Shown here one piece after another: positions 8,987-19,418 of a DNA stretch of 64,000 bases. This stretch comes from Ectobius pallidus (lineage: Eukaryota; Arthropoda; Insecta; Blattodea; Ectobiidae): NCBI GenBank assembly GCA_964059195.1, contig CAXKWD010000003.1, positions 195,262,174 through 195,326,173 of the forward strand, in the 5' to 3' direction. The notes below the pieces were generated by a model. It made no database searches. It was not told the origin of the DNA and saw nothing but the letters and a program-made list of their open reading frames with translations. Positions within the stretch are counted from its first letter, which is position 1. Each line of letters starts with the position of its first letter. The position numbers and the translations under genes are program-made.

Positions 8987-9947
8987 TGAAACCATTCAGA
9001 AAACAGCTACTTACATAGTCATCCTCCACCCCCTGGGCACGGTTCATAAAGATAGTATCTCTGTGATCCGCATTTTTCCATTCACTTTGGAATTTCATAC
9101 TCCGAGACCATCCCAACATGCGCAGGCGCGAATTTTGGCTTGGTTGCTCCCTTCACCAACCTCCTGACGATGTTAAGTCACTCGTCGCCAAGGTCTCCTT
9201 CATAGTTGTTAAGACAGTTCTCAGTTCTACTAAAGATGAACTTTAGAAATTTATACTTGCATAAGTGAACATGCAACACCTTCACCTGACACAGCAGTTT
9301 CCCTGCAGAGCATTGCCTGCATCGGGCATTGCATCTCTGTCATTGAATTCTTCAGGAAGCTTATCAACTAGATCGTTATATAAGTTGTGCAAAATGCATG
9401 TAGCTTACATAACCCGACTCATTGCATCTACTCGAGACATTTCCAGGCATTTCAGCCTTCTAAATCTGTTCTTCAACAGACCTATGGCTTGCTCCACAAC
9501 AACCCGCACACAAGTGAGCCTGTAATTTAAGTTTTTATGGATTTGAGTCAGATGCCCATTATCTTTATAAGGGCTAAGGACAAATGGCTTATATGCACAG
9601 TCTCCCAGCAAGTGGTAATCACTTGCACGAAATGAAACATTTTGAAGTTTCTCGTACAGCTGTGATCTCTTCCACATCCGTGCATCATTGGTTGAACCAG
9701 GCCAACCACAAAAAACATCAATGAATTTCAAGTCGGAATCACAAACAATTTTGCAGCAAGATGGAATGGAAATCTTTCCTATTATAATAACTTGCCTTGT
9801 CATCTTTGGGTGCTGGAATAGGAATGTGCGTTCCATCTATACAGCCAATAAATTACTCCTGAAAGTGGTCTGTTAGCTCTAAGTCTTTCAAACTTGCACA
9901 CTGTATTTGCTGCATTATTTCCTTCTGGGAACACAATGAATCGTGCC
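8987..9947 (-). pseudogene. PIF/Harbinger transposase relic, copy A
   Basis: The 143-codon frame 9405-9836 carries DVFCGWPGSTNDARMW, LLGDCAYKPFVLSPY and VVEQAIGLLKNRFRRL, the DDE_Tnp_4 signature blocks. After a TAA just past RVM the frame resumes with CILHNLYNDLVDKLPEEFND, so the C-terminus is also present. Copy B (13569-14521) is about 95% identical at the same spacing (offset 4582 falling to 4574) and shares the TAA, so the stop predates the duplication. Copy A is cut at 9947, where it switches in mid-sequence to the 5' end of a Mutator-like element. Confidence 0.85.
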
Positions 9948-10065
9948 CCTAAATCTTGCATGCAGGAAATGAATTGTGCGAAATTTTCAGTGGTTCTTTA
10001 GGTAATGGGTCATTAAGTAAGGAAATTTAACATTGGCTGAATAGGGCAGTCTATCTCCTCTTAAG
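9941..10065 (-). repeat. duplicate of the Mutator-like element's 5' end
   Basis: Matches 13258-13382 with 3 differences in 125 bases, including the start codon and first codons (MQDLGAR) of the Mutator-like ORF. It is fused directly to Harbinger copy A; the joint is an 11-mer (TGAATCGTGCC) present in both parents. Confidence 0.9.
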
Positions 10066-10488
10066 GGACATTAGGGGTGAGTTTTGAAAGTTCCACATTT
10101 TTCAACAGATTTCTCTGAAATTTTAACTATATACTAATAGTGATAAGAGTAAGTAATGTTTCAAATTTGAGATTAATTGGATCGAAATATTTTGAGTTTT
10201 AATTTATTTAAATAATCTTATTGGTTAAATTTATCATTTATTCAATGTTCCATGCGTCTTGATTCTTAAGGTAAACACATGTATAATTTTTTACAAATAT
10301 CTACTGCCATCCTGAACACTTTAACATTGAGACATTTCAGGTAGCTATTAAATATTTGCTGTAATTTTATTTTTTAATGTGGCAAATTTTTATTTAAAAA
10401 AATGTAATATATTTTCCTTAATTTTTATTTTTATTTTCAGTTATTTGAAAGTTAACTTAGATATTGCAATGTTATTTCATAGCACATA
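10066..10488. other. AT-rich non-coding arm, probably of the Mutator-like element
   Basis: No frames. Begins GGACATTAGGGGTGAG. Because the Mutator-like ORF needs a 3' end between 10066 and 11328, this is a candidate for its terminal region, interrupted by the foldback element. No clear terminal inverted repeat with 13382 could be read beyond CTTAAGGG. Confidence 0.35.
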
Positions 10489-11180
10489 CAGTGTGTCCCA
10501 CGCAAGAGTTGGCCAATGACGCGGGTTCGTGCGGCGCGGCGGGCACAGCTCCAACTCCCGAGCGATCGGGTGAAATATCTACGCTAATAATGCCGCGATG
10601 GGTGAAACGATTCAAGTTCTCACATTTATAGTTAAAACTACAATGAAAATAACCATGTACCTCAACACAAGAGATGTTGGAAATGTTCTCCTCTTGCATC
10701 CACACAATACTGGCACCTTTTTAGCAAATTTTCTTTCACGCGGATAAGTTCAGCTTCCGAGGCAGAGTTACTTTCTCTTGTGATAGGCCTATGTGATATT
10801 GTCTTTAAGTTCTTCTAACAGTATGTGAATATTATTTATGGGGAAACTTGAAAAATAAAGTGTATAGGTCAATTTCCCATACATTAGAAGAACATAAAGA
10901 CAATATCACAAGAGAAATTAACTTTACCTCGGAAGCTGAACTTATGCGCGTGAAAGAAAATTTCCTAAAATGCAAGAGGAGAACATTTCCAACATCTCTT
11001 GAGATGAGGTATGTGTTTATTTTCATTGTAATTTTAACTGTAAATGTGAGAACCTGAATCGTTACACTCATCGCGGCATTATTAGCGTAGATATTTCAGC
11101 CGATCGCTCAGGAGTTGGAGCTGTGCCCGCCGCGCCGCAGGAAGCCGCGTTATTGGCCAACTCTTGCGTTGGACACACTG
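10489..11180. mobile_element. foldback Tc1/mariner-derived element with 300-bp inverted arms
   Basis: Ends read CAGTGTGTCC and are bounded by TA on both sides (10487-10488, 11181-11182), the mariner target duplication. Left arm 10489-10818 and right arm 10884-11180 are inverted copies with small indels and substitutions, leaving a loop of about 65 bases. Each arm, read outward, encodes what looks like a transposase C-terminus: on the minus strand the left arm gives KRCQYCVDARGEHFQHLL then a stop, a pattern common at mariner/DUF4817 ends. The element seems to be a head-to-head duplicate of a mariner 3' end. Confidence 0.85.
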
Positions 11181-11328
11181 TATATTTCTGAACATCCAGG
11201 AAAATTTTCAGTTTAATTCATGAAAATTTCAGACGCGTGGAACATTTTGATGTGAAAACAAAGTATTGAGAAAAATGCGATTTAATTCAAACGCATGCTA
11301 TAATAGCCAGACTGCCTCACCTGAATTA

Positions 11329-13278
11329 CTAAAATGCACCAGATTCATATGTTTTTCCTTCCTTCTTCTGCTTGGCTGCCTCCTGCTGTAGTTTCTTCAT
11401 CTTTTGCATCTCTCGTGTCTTCTTCACACGCTGGGAGCTCAATCTCTTGCTCTGGTATATTCGCACCTGGTCACGACGCTTTGTTAATTCTGAAGTAACG
11501 GACGAAGACACTTCACCTCTGAGCATACACTTCAGCTCAAGAGTTGCAGAACATCCCATATTAAACTCAGAGATACCAGTACATGCTGCTATCTCCACCC
11601 GTTTCTTAGACACAAAAATTTCTTTCGGACATTTTCTCCAAATAACGGAATGAACACATTTGTTGGAATTTTGTGTTCCTCCTCTGACACATCTAGCTAA
11701 TAGTTCATTACTGGCTAGTCTTTGGTAGATTGGCAGGATACGGGTCACTGTGTTGTCTGAAAATTGGACCGACATCTCTTTATGGCTCTTCGGAGTCTCG
11801 CCTCGAGCAATGCTCCTATTATAGAAACACCACGAGTCTGTTCCACTAGGGCATTTTGTATGGTTATGGTTCTCATCTGTGGACCTATAATGATACAGGG
11901 TGGCATAAATAGCAGTTTTGATTGCATTAATATCAGGAATATGCTTCTGAATGGCCTGTCTATAGTAACTGGATAGTTTCTTTATCGTTTCCATTTTCAA
12001 GGTACCACGGCCACCACCACCTAGATTCACGTCATTTGTGTCCTTTTTTAGTTTCAGTAGTCCAGTAGTCATTCTCTTAGCTACATGGTTTATGCACTCT
12101 TCTTTTATGATTTCAACACCTTCACCATACACTGCTGCTCCATTCAGATGCTGGTGGGTCCTAGCATCTCCATCTGACAGCACACTTGTGTAGCGCATTC
12201 CACATTTCTCAATAGATCTTTTCCACATTATAGCTGCAGCTTGAACCTCCATTGACCCTGATGATCCATCAAAGTTCTTACAGCATTCCCCACTTTTCTT
12301 GTGAGCCTCTGCCAGTATCATATATTCTGGAGTACCAGGACCAAACTCACTGTCAAGGCTAGCACAATAATGACAAAATTTTGACAGGACTTCATAATCA
12401 ATGACAAGTCCTGTAAAAATATCTACAACTAAACCTATGCCATAAAGAGATGTATGACCCCTCTTGTGCCATGTGCCATCATATGACACAGCAATATCGA
12501 TTACAGTGGCATCTGCAAGTGATGAGTCAATACATTCATGGGCCTTCTGTACTACAGATCTACTGTGACTCAGAATTCTTTCTTTCATAGTAGCAACTTC
12601 TGCCGCTATGTCATGCATGTGGCCAGTAAAAGTTTTGGAGTTCATGCAGTGCATTTTCATTGCAATACAAAACTTTTCCATGTATCTGTGACCACATCCC
12701 ATATCCAAGAAAGCTTCTACAGCTTTCTTATTCACATCAAAAGGAGGTCGTTGTGTTTTTTTCACAGGTGCTGTTGTTCTAGGGCTTGTGTATGCTTCGC
12801 CTGTACAATGCCCACATGATTTGCATACTACAAGGAGTTTATGGGAAAACCCATGCTGTTCTTTTATTTCAACATTTAGGGAAGCTTCACTACAGTCAGG
12901 GAATTTCAGATTTTTAAACAAATCAGGAAATGTGCTGGTATGCACAAGCAGATAACTAGATTCAGACAAATGTACTGATCCTGAAGGAAGAGCATCTGAC
13001 AATTTCTGTTCAGATCTAGTGTTTACAGTAATTACCTTACTATTACCATCTACACTATTTACAGAATCACTAGCACTATTTACAGAATCACTAGCACTAT
13101 TTACAGAATTTACATAATCACTAACACTAACTTTATTTACATATTCACAACTCCCAGCTGGAACTGGCCTATTTACAGTGCTTTTATCACAAGCTTTTTT
13201 TGATTTCCGAGCTGCTATTGCTGCCTTAGTCTGTTTCTTTCTTTTATTTGATCTGAATCGTGCCCCTAAATCTTGCAT
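11329..13278 (-). CDS. Mutator-like transposase, intact ORF
   Basis: A 649-codon frame from the ATG at 13278 without interruption, long enough to be complete. It fits the animal Mutator-like transposase domain: a basic N-terminus (NKRKKQTKAA), three near-copies of SASDSVN (residues about 55-75), a CKSCGHC zinc-binding motif (about 155), IAVSYDGTWHKRGHTSLYG with the first acidic residue (about 265), FCHYC, SSGSMEVQAAAIMWKRSIEK, then SVLSDGDARTHQHL with the second acidic residue, CINHVAKRM, and a basic coiled C-terminus. It would cut and paste its DNA in the nucleus. Neighbours on both sides are broken Harbinger copies; its own 5' end (13279-13382) is intact. Confidence 0.85.
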   Translation of the reverse strand: MQDLGARFRSNKRKKQTKAAIAARKSKKACDKSTVNRPVPAGSCEYVNKVSVSDYVNSVNSASDSVNSASDSVNSVDGNSKVITVNTRSEQKLSDALPSGSVHLSESSYLLVHTSTFPDLFKNLKFPDCSEASLNVEIKEQHGFSHKLLVVCKSCGHCTGEAYTSPRTTAPVKKTQRPPFDVNKKAVEAFLDMGCGHRYMEKFCIAMKMHCMNSKTFTGHMHDIAAEVATMKERILSHSRSVVQKAHECIDSSLADATVIDIAVSYDGTWHKRGHTSLYGIGLVVDIFTGLVIDYEVLSKFCHYCASLDSEFGPGTPEYMILAEAHKKSGECCKNFDGSSGSMEVQAAAIMWKRSIEKCGMRYTSVLSDGDARTHQHLNGAAVYGEGVEIIKEECINHVAKRMTTGLLKLKKDTNDVNLGGGGRGTLKMETIKKLSSYYRQAIQKHIPDINAIKTAIYATLYHYRSTDENHNHTKCPSGTDSWCFYNRSIARGETPKSHKEMSVQFSDNTVTRILPIYQRLASNELLARCVRGGTQNSNKCVHSVIWRKCPKEIFVSKKRVEIAACTGISEFNMGCSATLELKCMLRGEVSSSVTSELTKRRDQVRIYQSKRLSSQRVKKTREMQKMKKLQQEAAKQKKEGKTYESGAF

Positions 13279-13382
13279 GCAGGAAATGAATTGCGCGAAA
13301 TTTTCAGTGGTTCTTTAGGTAATGGGTCATTAAGTAAGGAAATTTAACATTGGCGGAATAGGGCAGTCTATCTCCCCTTAAG
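13279..13382 (-). promoter_or_regulatory. 5' untranslated/terminal region of the Mutator-like gene
   Basis: About 104 bases upstream of the start codon, ending at CTTAAG where Harbinger copy B flank starts. Its duplicate at 9961-10065 is nearly identical, so this is probably the terminal repeat with promoter; no TATA box is obvious. Confidence 0.4.
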
Positions 13383-13568
13383 CTTATGTTACTAGAAAGG
13401 TTATTATTTAAGAAACTTTCTAACAGTGGATGGCAAAACAGAAATAATCATTACCTTTAAAATCACAACGTTTCTTCCTGTCCACCAGGACTTCCTCAGG
13501 TGACATGTGACTGCCCTCATGTTGGTCCGCTATCCTCACTGAACGATGTTGCTGCTGTCCTCCATATC

Positions 13569-14655
13569 CATTCAGAAAACTGCTACTTATGCAGTCATCC
13601 TCCACCCCCTTGGTACGGTTCATAAAGGTAGTATCTCTGTGATGCGCATTATTCCATTCGCTTGGAATTTCATACTCTGAGACCACCCAATGTGCGCAGG
13701 TGGGAATTTTGGCTTTGTTACTCCCTTCACCAACCTCCTGACGATGTTAAGCCACTCGTCGCCAAGGTCTCCTTCATAGTTGTTAAGACAGTTCTCAGTT
13801 CTACTAAGAATGAGCTGTAGAAATTTATACTTGCATAAGTGAACATGCAACACCTTCACCTGACACAGCGGTTTCCCTGCAGAGCATTGCCTGCATCGGG
13901 CATTGCATCTCTGTCATTGAATTCTTCAGGAAGCTTATGAACTAGATCGTTATATAAGTTGTGCAAAATGCATGCAGCTTACATAACCCGACTCATTGCA
14001 TCTACTCGAGACATTTCCAGGCATTTCAGCCTTCTAAATCTGTTCTTCAACAGACCGATGGCTTGCTCCACAACAACCCGCACACAAGAGAGCCTGTAAT
14101 TTAAGTTTTTATGGATTTGAGTCAGATGCCCATTATCTTTATAAGGGCTAAGGACAAATGGCTTATATGCACAGTCTCCCAGCAAGTGGTAATCACTTGC
14201 ACGAAATGAAACATTTTGAAGTTTCTCGTACAGCTGTGATCTCTTCCACATCCGTGCATCATTGGTTGAACCAGGCCAACCACAAAAAACATCAATGAAT
14301 TTCAAGTCGGAATCACAAACAATTTTGCAGCAAGATGGAATGAAAATCTTTCCTATTATAATAACTTGCCTTGTCATCTTTGGGTGCTGGAATAGGAATG
14401 TGCGTTCCATCTATACAGCCAATAAATTACTCCTGAAAGGGGTCTGTTAGCTCTAAGTCTTTCAAACTTGCACACTGTATTTGCTGCATTATTTCCTTCT
14501 GGGAACACAATGAATCGTGCCATGACCGGCTCTAGGAAGGCCGTGCCCCGATAGATGTTGCAACGCAGGAGGCGAGTCTGACTGTGAGAGGGAAGTTTCA
14601 AGAGTTTAAAGCAGAAATAGCTGCAGAGGAGAACAGAAGTTTTGTTTTTATGCAC
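13569..14655 (-). pseudogene. PIF/Harbinger transposase relic, copy B
   Basis: Longer copy of the same element as 8987-9947. Upstream it adds ANTVCKFERLRANRPLSGVI, then after a frameshift CIDGTHIPIPAPKDDKASYY, then the 143-codon frame 13979-14410 with GWPGSTNDARMW, GDCAYKPF and VVEQAIGLLKNRF. A TAA interrupts before AACILHNLYNDLVHKLPEEF. So all DDE_Tnp_4 blocks are present but in three frames. Further downstream (13569-13859) a second conserved stretch (NNYEGDLGDEWLNIVRRLVK) is shared with copy A and may be the accessory protein these elements carry. Confidence 0.85.
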
Positions 14656-14686
14656 AAAAGTGATCTAGATGGATAAAACAAATAAG

Positions 14687-14803
14687 TAGAGATGCCAGAA
14701 AGATGTGTTGTGACAGGCTGCAAGAGCAATTACGATAGTTCCATTAAATCCGAAGGCTATATTCGATGTTTTCGAATTCCGAAAGACCCAGTTCGCCGAA
14801 ATC
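14687..14803 (+). repeat. inverted copy of the THAP-coding 5' end
   Basis: Reverse complement of 18036-18152 over 117 bases. On the plus strand it starts MPERCVVTGC, giving a stray 37-residue THAP fragment facing the opposite way. Confidence 0.95.
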
Positions 14804-15657
14804 TGATTCGTATTTACAAGAAATTAGTGTCTGAACAACTCCAACAACATGCTTACCTATATCTAGCATTAGGTCTGAAGGAACTGTTAGTCCACCTCTG
14901 TTGATTGATTGGAAATATGTGTCTAAACACTCATCATTATTACAAAATAAGTTTATACAATATTTACAGTTTAATTTACACCCCAGTTTGAAAGATACAT
15001 AGCCACAAATGTAAAGAAATCCTGATTCATCGATCATTATGTTATTTAGGTAATTTTCTTCTAATATTTTACATAAAGTCTCGCTTATTTCATCTGTAGG
15101 CCTATTATATTCATCAGTATTTACAAATTTTCCCTTTTGCTCAATGATTTCACTTGAAAACTTCACATCTCCATACCGTGCAGATTGTAAGCCTAATACA
15201 CTTTTAACTCGCAATTTCTTTTCAGCTTCCATGATCTGGGTTACACTAATATTATAGTTACCTCCAGCCATTTGTCTATATTGGCCAAATCTACTTTCAA
15301 GATTGTCAGTCTGGAATTTTCCCGTTAAAATGTACTCTACATTAATGCTACTGAGTGCATATATTACAATTTCTTTTATCACACAGGTGGAGTGAATTAG
15401 AGCATTTAATGTATCGTGTGTTAAACAACCACTATGACCGTTTTCTGCAGCAAGATCTTTCCATTTTTTTAGCCAGTGCACAAAGTTCTCAAGAAAGGAT
15501 AAACGACAATCATTGACATCTTTAAAAGGTGCCATCAAAGAATTGTTTTTAAACACATGCTTCATTAGGCTCTTTATGTTCACAATGGACCACCAAGTTA
15601 AAATTACATTTATGAAGTAAGCTGTACTTTCATAACCATGTTTTTGCAATGCAGCAA
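14744..15657 (-). pseudogene. P-element transposase C-terminal part
   Basis: Begins TTLAALQKHGYESTAYFINV, the natural continuation of VFNE, then FLENFVHWLKKWK and LTGKFQTDNLESRFGQYRQM, AGGNYNISVTQIMEAEKKLR, which are hallmark P-element C-terminal blocks containing the last acidic active-site residue. A cysteine-rich end (CKYCINLFC) follows. The last 22 residues (from ESDFGELG) are encoded by the antisense strand of the inverted THAP copy and are not original. Confidence 0.85.
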
Positions 15658-15660
15658 GTG

Positions 15661-16391
15661 TGGTTTGATTTGATTTGATTTGATTTGATTTATTAAGTCC
15701 ATCGGAACATATGCATGTTATGGGACATGTCAATATAATTACAAATACAAATATAAACTTACAGTTGAAGAAATATGTACAATATGAAAATTTCTTTACA
15801 GAGTATAAAATATAGATATTAGCAAATTATTGACTTATATTAATTTATAGCCTAAGTACCAGTTTTATAATTCAGATAAGTAAAATTATAAAAAATAAAA
15901 ATACAAAAAATACAAATACAAATACAAATACAAATACAAAGGTGCTGAGTTATCCTGTTGTTTAATTATTTATATCAATAGGTTATAAATACTGAATGAT
16001 CTCTTCTAGTAATAAAAATTATTAATTAGGAATAGGATAAATACCTGTTAATGTAGTATTCAAATAGTAACTCATAATTACATGACAATGTAACATAATG
16101 AAGGTAAATAAATAAGTATAAAATTTAGAACAGGAAAAGTAGATGAAGGTTCCTCCAGCCTTAGCGAGCTCACTCCACCTACAAAACCCTAGCAACAGGG
16201 AACCAGAGTCAACCAAGCCGCTCTCCGAAAGATTGAGCCAGTCCTAACTGTTGCATGACCCTATTACCAGAATAATTCAACACCTGTCCTAGTTCTACAG
16301 TACATGGAGATTTTAATGATCGATGAATCAGATTAGGAGCAGATTTAACTATAGAAGTTGCTTCAATTTTGTGCAAGTCTTGCAAATCTGG
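15661..16391 (-). mobile_element. insertion in the P element, with short-repeat tails
   Basis: Non-P sequence between VFNE and TTLAAL. At 15662-15690 it has five TTTGA units, i.e. an AAATC-type tail on the minus strand as seen on some LINE/SINE ends, and at 15904-15940 six AAATAC units. At its other end it contains a 62-bp copy of the adjacent P-element sequence (16329-16390). No ORF. Probably a truncated non-LTR insertion with accompanying local duplication. Confidence 0.5.
16329..16390. repeat. 62-bp direct repeat, copy 1
   Basis: Identical to 16465-16526, spacer 74 bases. It duplicates transposase codons DLQDLHKIEATSIVKSAPNL. Confidence 0.95.
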
Positions 16392-18147
16392 TTTCATTAA
16401 ATACATTTACCACTAGGTTAACCTTCTGCCTTTCAAATGTATTAGGGTACAGAGTTTTGTGGTTCAGATTAGGAGCAGATTTAACTATAGAAGTTGCTTC
16501 AATTTTGTGCAAGTCTTGCAAATCTGAAAACCTAGCCTCAATAGATTCGTTCTCATTCACATTCATAGCTGACATGGAAGAGTTTTTAAAATTATTCCAG
16601 AAAGGTATATGAAATGTTTTGTTGTCATTCTTTAAATTTATCCAGTTGTTACGCATGTTCTTGAAAATGTGTACAGTGTCATACAAAACATGAATTCTTA
16701 AAGGGCTGTTTTCAAGTTCAAAATAGTATTTTGACTCTGAGTTTTTAGTCAATTCATTAAACATTACTCTGTTAACCCTATTATTGTCGGCTACAATACA
16801 GATTATTTTCATATTAGAATCTGAGATTTCTTTTAATACATCTTTTGTCATAATTGCAAGTTCCAAACCCTTAAGCTGCTTTACAGGAATTAATCTTACC
16901 ACTTGTCTGACAGAACCAAAAGCAGAACTAATCAGAAATGTAACAATGGTTTTAGCTAATTCTTCCGTATTATTGATAGCAACTCCGAACAATCGGCCAT
17001 TCTTGTAGTCCATACTCTGTTTCACATGTACTTCATCAATCTGTAAGATTACATATTTCTCTAAGTCTGTCATTTTCTTGGCAACTTCCTTTAGAAAATT
17101 GTTATTCTCAGATGTTAATGTGGGGGAAATAGCAAAAGATCCTGACAATTTTTGTAAAAATCTAGGATGAGGTAAGGACAGAATATAATTAAATCTGATA
17201 GCCTCATAACATTTCGCAGATTGTATGTAAATCAAAAATGCACTTAAAATGGTTGATACATTGTAATTTGGAGCCTTCATAAAGAGAATAGAAAATTGGT
17301 CTTGCAAAAATTTTAGTTTTTTTACCACACATCCTTCAACGTCCTCATCTTCAACTAAGGTTTTCAGCTTTTTCAATTGTTCTGTGATTTGTGAAACAAG
17401 TAAAGATTTATCACTTTTAGGTACATACCTGTTTTCACAAAATTTCAGAAGTGAAAATAACTGGGACCATATTGAAAGTACACCATTCCTTAGAACTGGC
17501 ACATTATCACACATAACCATGTTGTTAGGGATAATACCTCCATTTATGTGCACTTCAACCTGCATATTGTTCTTAACTTTTACACTGCAACTCATTTTTG
17601 GAATAAAATTAAAATCAACCTGGTATAAAATCACACACTCGTCATTTTTAAAAGTACACCAGTCTTGATTTTTCACTTTAATTTTAATGTTTTCACATAA
17701 CGAACTGAAATCACATATTTTGTTTTCATTTTCAATACGAACTTTTTCTTCCTCTTCTCTTATTTTCTGTCTTTTTTCGATTTCCTCTCTTCTCTCATCT
17801 CCACACTTCCTTCTTTTCGTGCTTGTTGTACTGAGGTACGATGGCAAATTGGGAAAGATTTTCGGAACAGCATCTTCTAATAATACAGGCTGATCTCGAG
17901 GATATTCACGCCAATTTCCATCTTTATCTTTGTATTTTTCCACAACACTAATTTCATCTGGATGAAAATGTTTTATACTTACCACCGACCTGTCAGATGG
18001 AGTCCAATTGGATCGTGGTATGGCACGAATCCACTGATTTCGGCGAACTGGGTCTTTCGGAATTCGAAAACATCGAATATAGCCTTCGGATTTAATGGAA
18101 CTATCGTAATTGCTCTTGCAGCCTGTCACAACACATCTTTCTGGCAT
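16363..18147 (-). pseudogene. P-element (THAP9-like) transposase, N-terminal three quarters
   Basis: ATG at 18147 opens directly into a THAP zinc finger: CVVTGC, then CFRIPKD, NQWIRAIPRSNWTPS and HF, the C2CH DNA-binding domain that reads the transposon ends. A basic coiled region follows (about 125-160). The catalytic domain shows QIDEVHVKQSMDY, IVADNNRVNRVMFNEL and YDTVHIFKNMRNNWIN (the GTP-binding/insertion domain boundary), then LHKIEATSIVKSAPNL and TLYPNTFERQKVNLVVNVFNE. After VFNE the true sequence is displaced by the insertion and the frame ends at 16363 in foreign sequence. This 595-codon stretch has no stop, so decay is recent. Confidence 0.85.
16465..16526. repeat. 62-bp direct repeat, copy 2 (in the P ORF)
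   Basis: The in-frame, presumably original copy of the duplicated block. Confidence 0.95.
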
Positions 18148-18152
18148 CTCTA
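18036..18152 (-). repeat. THAP-coding 5' end, partner of the inverted copy
   Basis: The functional-orientation copy, containing the start codon of the P-element frame. Confidence 0.95.
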
Positions 18153-18204
18153 AAAATGGGGGTATTTTATACGTTCTTTGTTGGTAGCCGTTCGTGATGA
18201 GCAA

Positions 18205-18639
18205 GGTCTGCCCGACCTCAGCAAATCGGCGCTGTACACTCTTCCTCCATCCGCCTATTCACGTTGCTATAGTCCAGAGCTTCATCCCATAAACTGAGAC
18301 AAGTTCAAAGTGAATATTGACATAGTTCTCACCTTTAGCACAAAGAAATTTGATGATGGCACACTGTTCTTCTTGTGAAAACTCCAAAATAATCAGTATA
18401 CAAACAGCCACTTATGGAAACCGCCACTGAACTTTCACCCTTCAAACTTTGAGTCGGACTGATGCTCCACAAGTAGCCCTAGGTTGTCGCCTTCTTCCCC
18501 CACCATTGTGTCTGCCGCAGCAGCAATCGTACAGTCACAACAAAAATGCATGCGTTACTTTTGGATTGGACCTCGTACACACAAATCACCCAGCAAGGTG
18601 GCTCAGGCACTAGAGCCTGCTATATAGAGTAGAATATGG
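18205..18639. other. no gene seen
   Basis: Flank of the P element; no recognisable frame or repeat. Confidence 0.3.
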
Positions 18640-18860
18640 CAATATAGAGTAGAGCTGGCAGACAGCATAATCCTGTGAAGAAGCTACATAAAAGACTCAA
18701 AGAACAAGAGAAGTAGATGAAGATGGTTAGAACATGCACGGACGACCACAACCCTGTAAAGAAGATATATACAAAGGGAGACCTGAAGGACAAGAGAATT
18801 AGACAAGGATGGTTAGGACTTACATGAATGACTACAACCCTGAAGATGTTGAGGAGATTC
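18640..18860. repeat. degenerate minisatellite, about 75-bp unit
   Basis: Two to three units share GACTACAACCCTG, then GAAGATATATACAAAGGGAG, then CAAGAGAATTAGACAAGGAT and GGTTAGGAC. Related units are at 21553-21679. Confidence 0.7.
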
Positions 18861-19030
18861 ATGGATGACTACAACCCTGGAGAAGATACATACATAGGAT
18901 GACCAAAGGAAATGGAGACCACAGAAGAGAGAACTGAAAGGTGTGAAGGAAAACCTAAAATTGAGAAAAGCGAAGGTCTATGGGAAAGGAGCAGCTGTCA
19001 TGGAGGCCAAGGCTATTACTTCTTTGCAAT
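18861..19030. repeat. 170-bp dispersed repeat, copy 1
   Basis: About 93% identical by eye to 21680-21849. In copy 2 the last bases are the stop codon end of the Myb-like gene (minus strand IAKK-stop), so this is likely its 3' flank without the gene. Confidence 0.85.
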
Positions 19031-19239
19031 CATGAAAACAAATGAAAACAAAATTCTGTGAGTTCCTCTTTCGTTGAATACCAACCTTATTTCATAATTC
19101 TGCATACTTTGTAAGTTATGGTTAATTAAAATGTGGGAGGTTTGAATGGGACACTGTTATATTGCATATATAGGCTACTACTAACTAGTGTTTTCTCAAC
19201 AATAATGTAAGTTACAGCCTCAATAATAAAATATCGCAC

Positions 19240-19418
19240 AAGTCTTATCAGAAATTAGATAATTGTAAGTGTAAGTGTTTATTATTACTATAATTAACTT
19301 TTTACAAATTCCAATGCAAACAATCGTATGGGTCTGGATGGACCGTACATGCTTACGCAAAAACACACAAAAAAAAGAACAAATAATATAAATACAAAAT
19401 AACACAAACAAACTAAAT
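19240..19418 (-). other. probable LINE 3' untranslated region
   Basis: Directly downstream of the LINE frame 19419-19913 on the minus strand; ends near 19262-19282 with repeated TTACAC-like units, a plausible LINE tail. Confidence 0.4.

Larger units (their letters stand above)
14687..18152 (-). mobile_element. P element with inverted terminal copies of its THAP exon, interrupted by an insertion
   Basis: Two minus-strand frames (16363-18147 and 14744-15657) give an almost complete THAP9/P-element transposase, separated by a 0.7-kb insertion. Bases 14687-14803 are an apparently exact inverted copy of 18036-18152, the 5' end of the gene, so the element now has 117-bp inverted ends made of coding sequence. 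Original 31-bp-type P termini were not identified. Confidence 0.8.

Noticed and set aside
14692..14904. Separate plus-strand THAP gene
   Set aside because: Only the first 37 residues are THAP and they are an exact inverted copy of the P-element start; the remainder is antisense.
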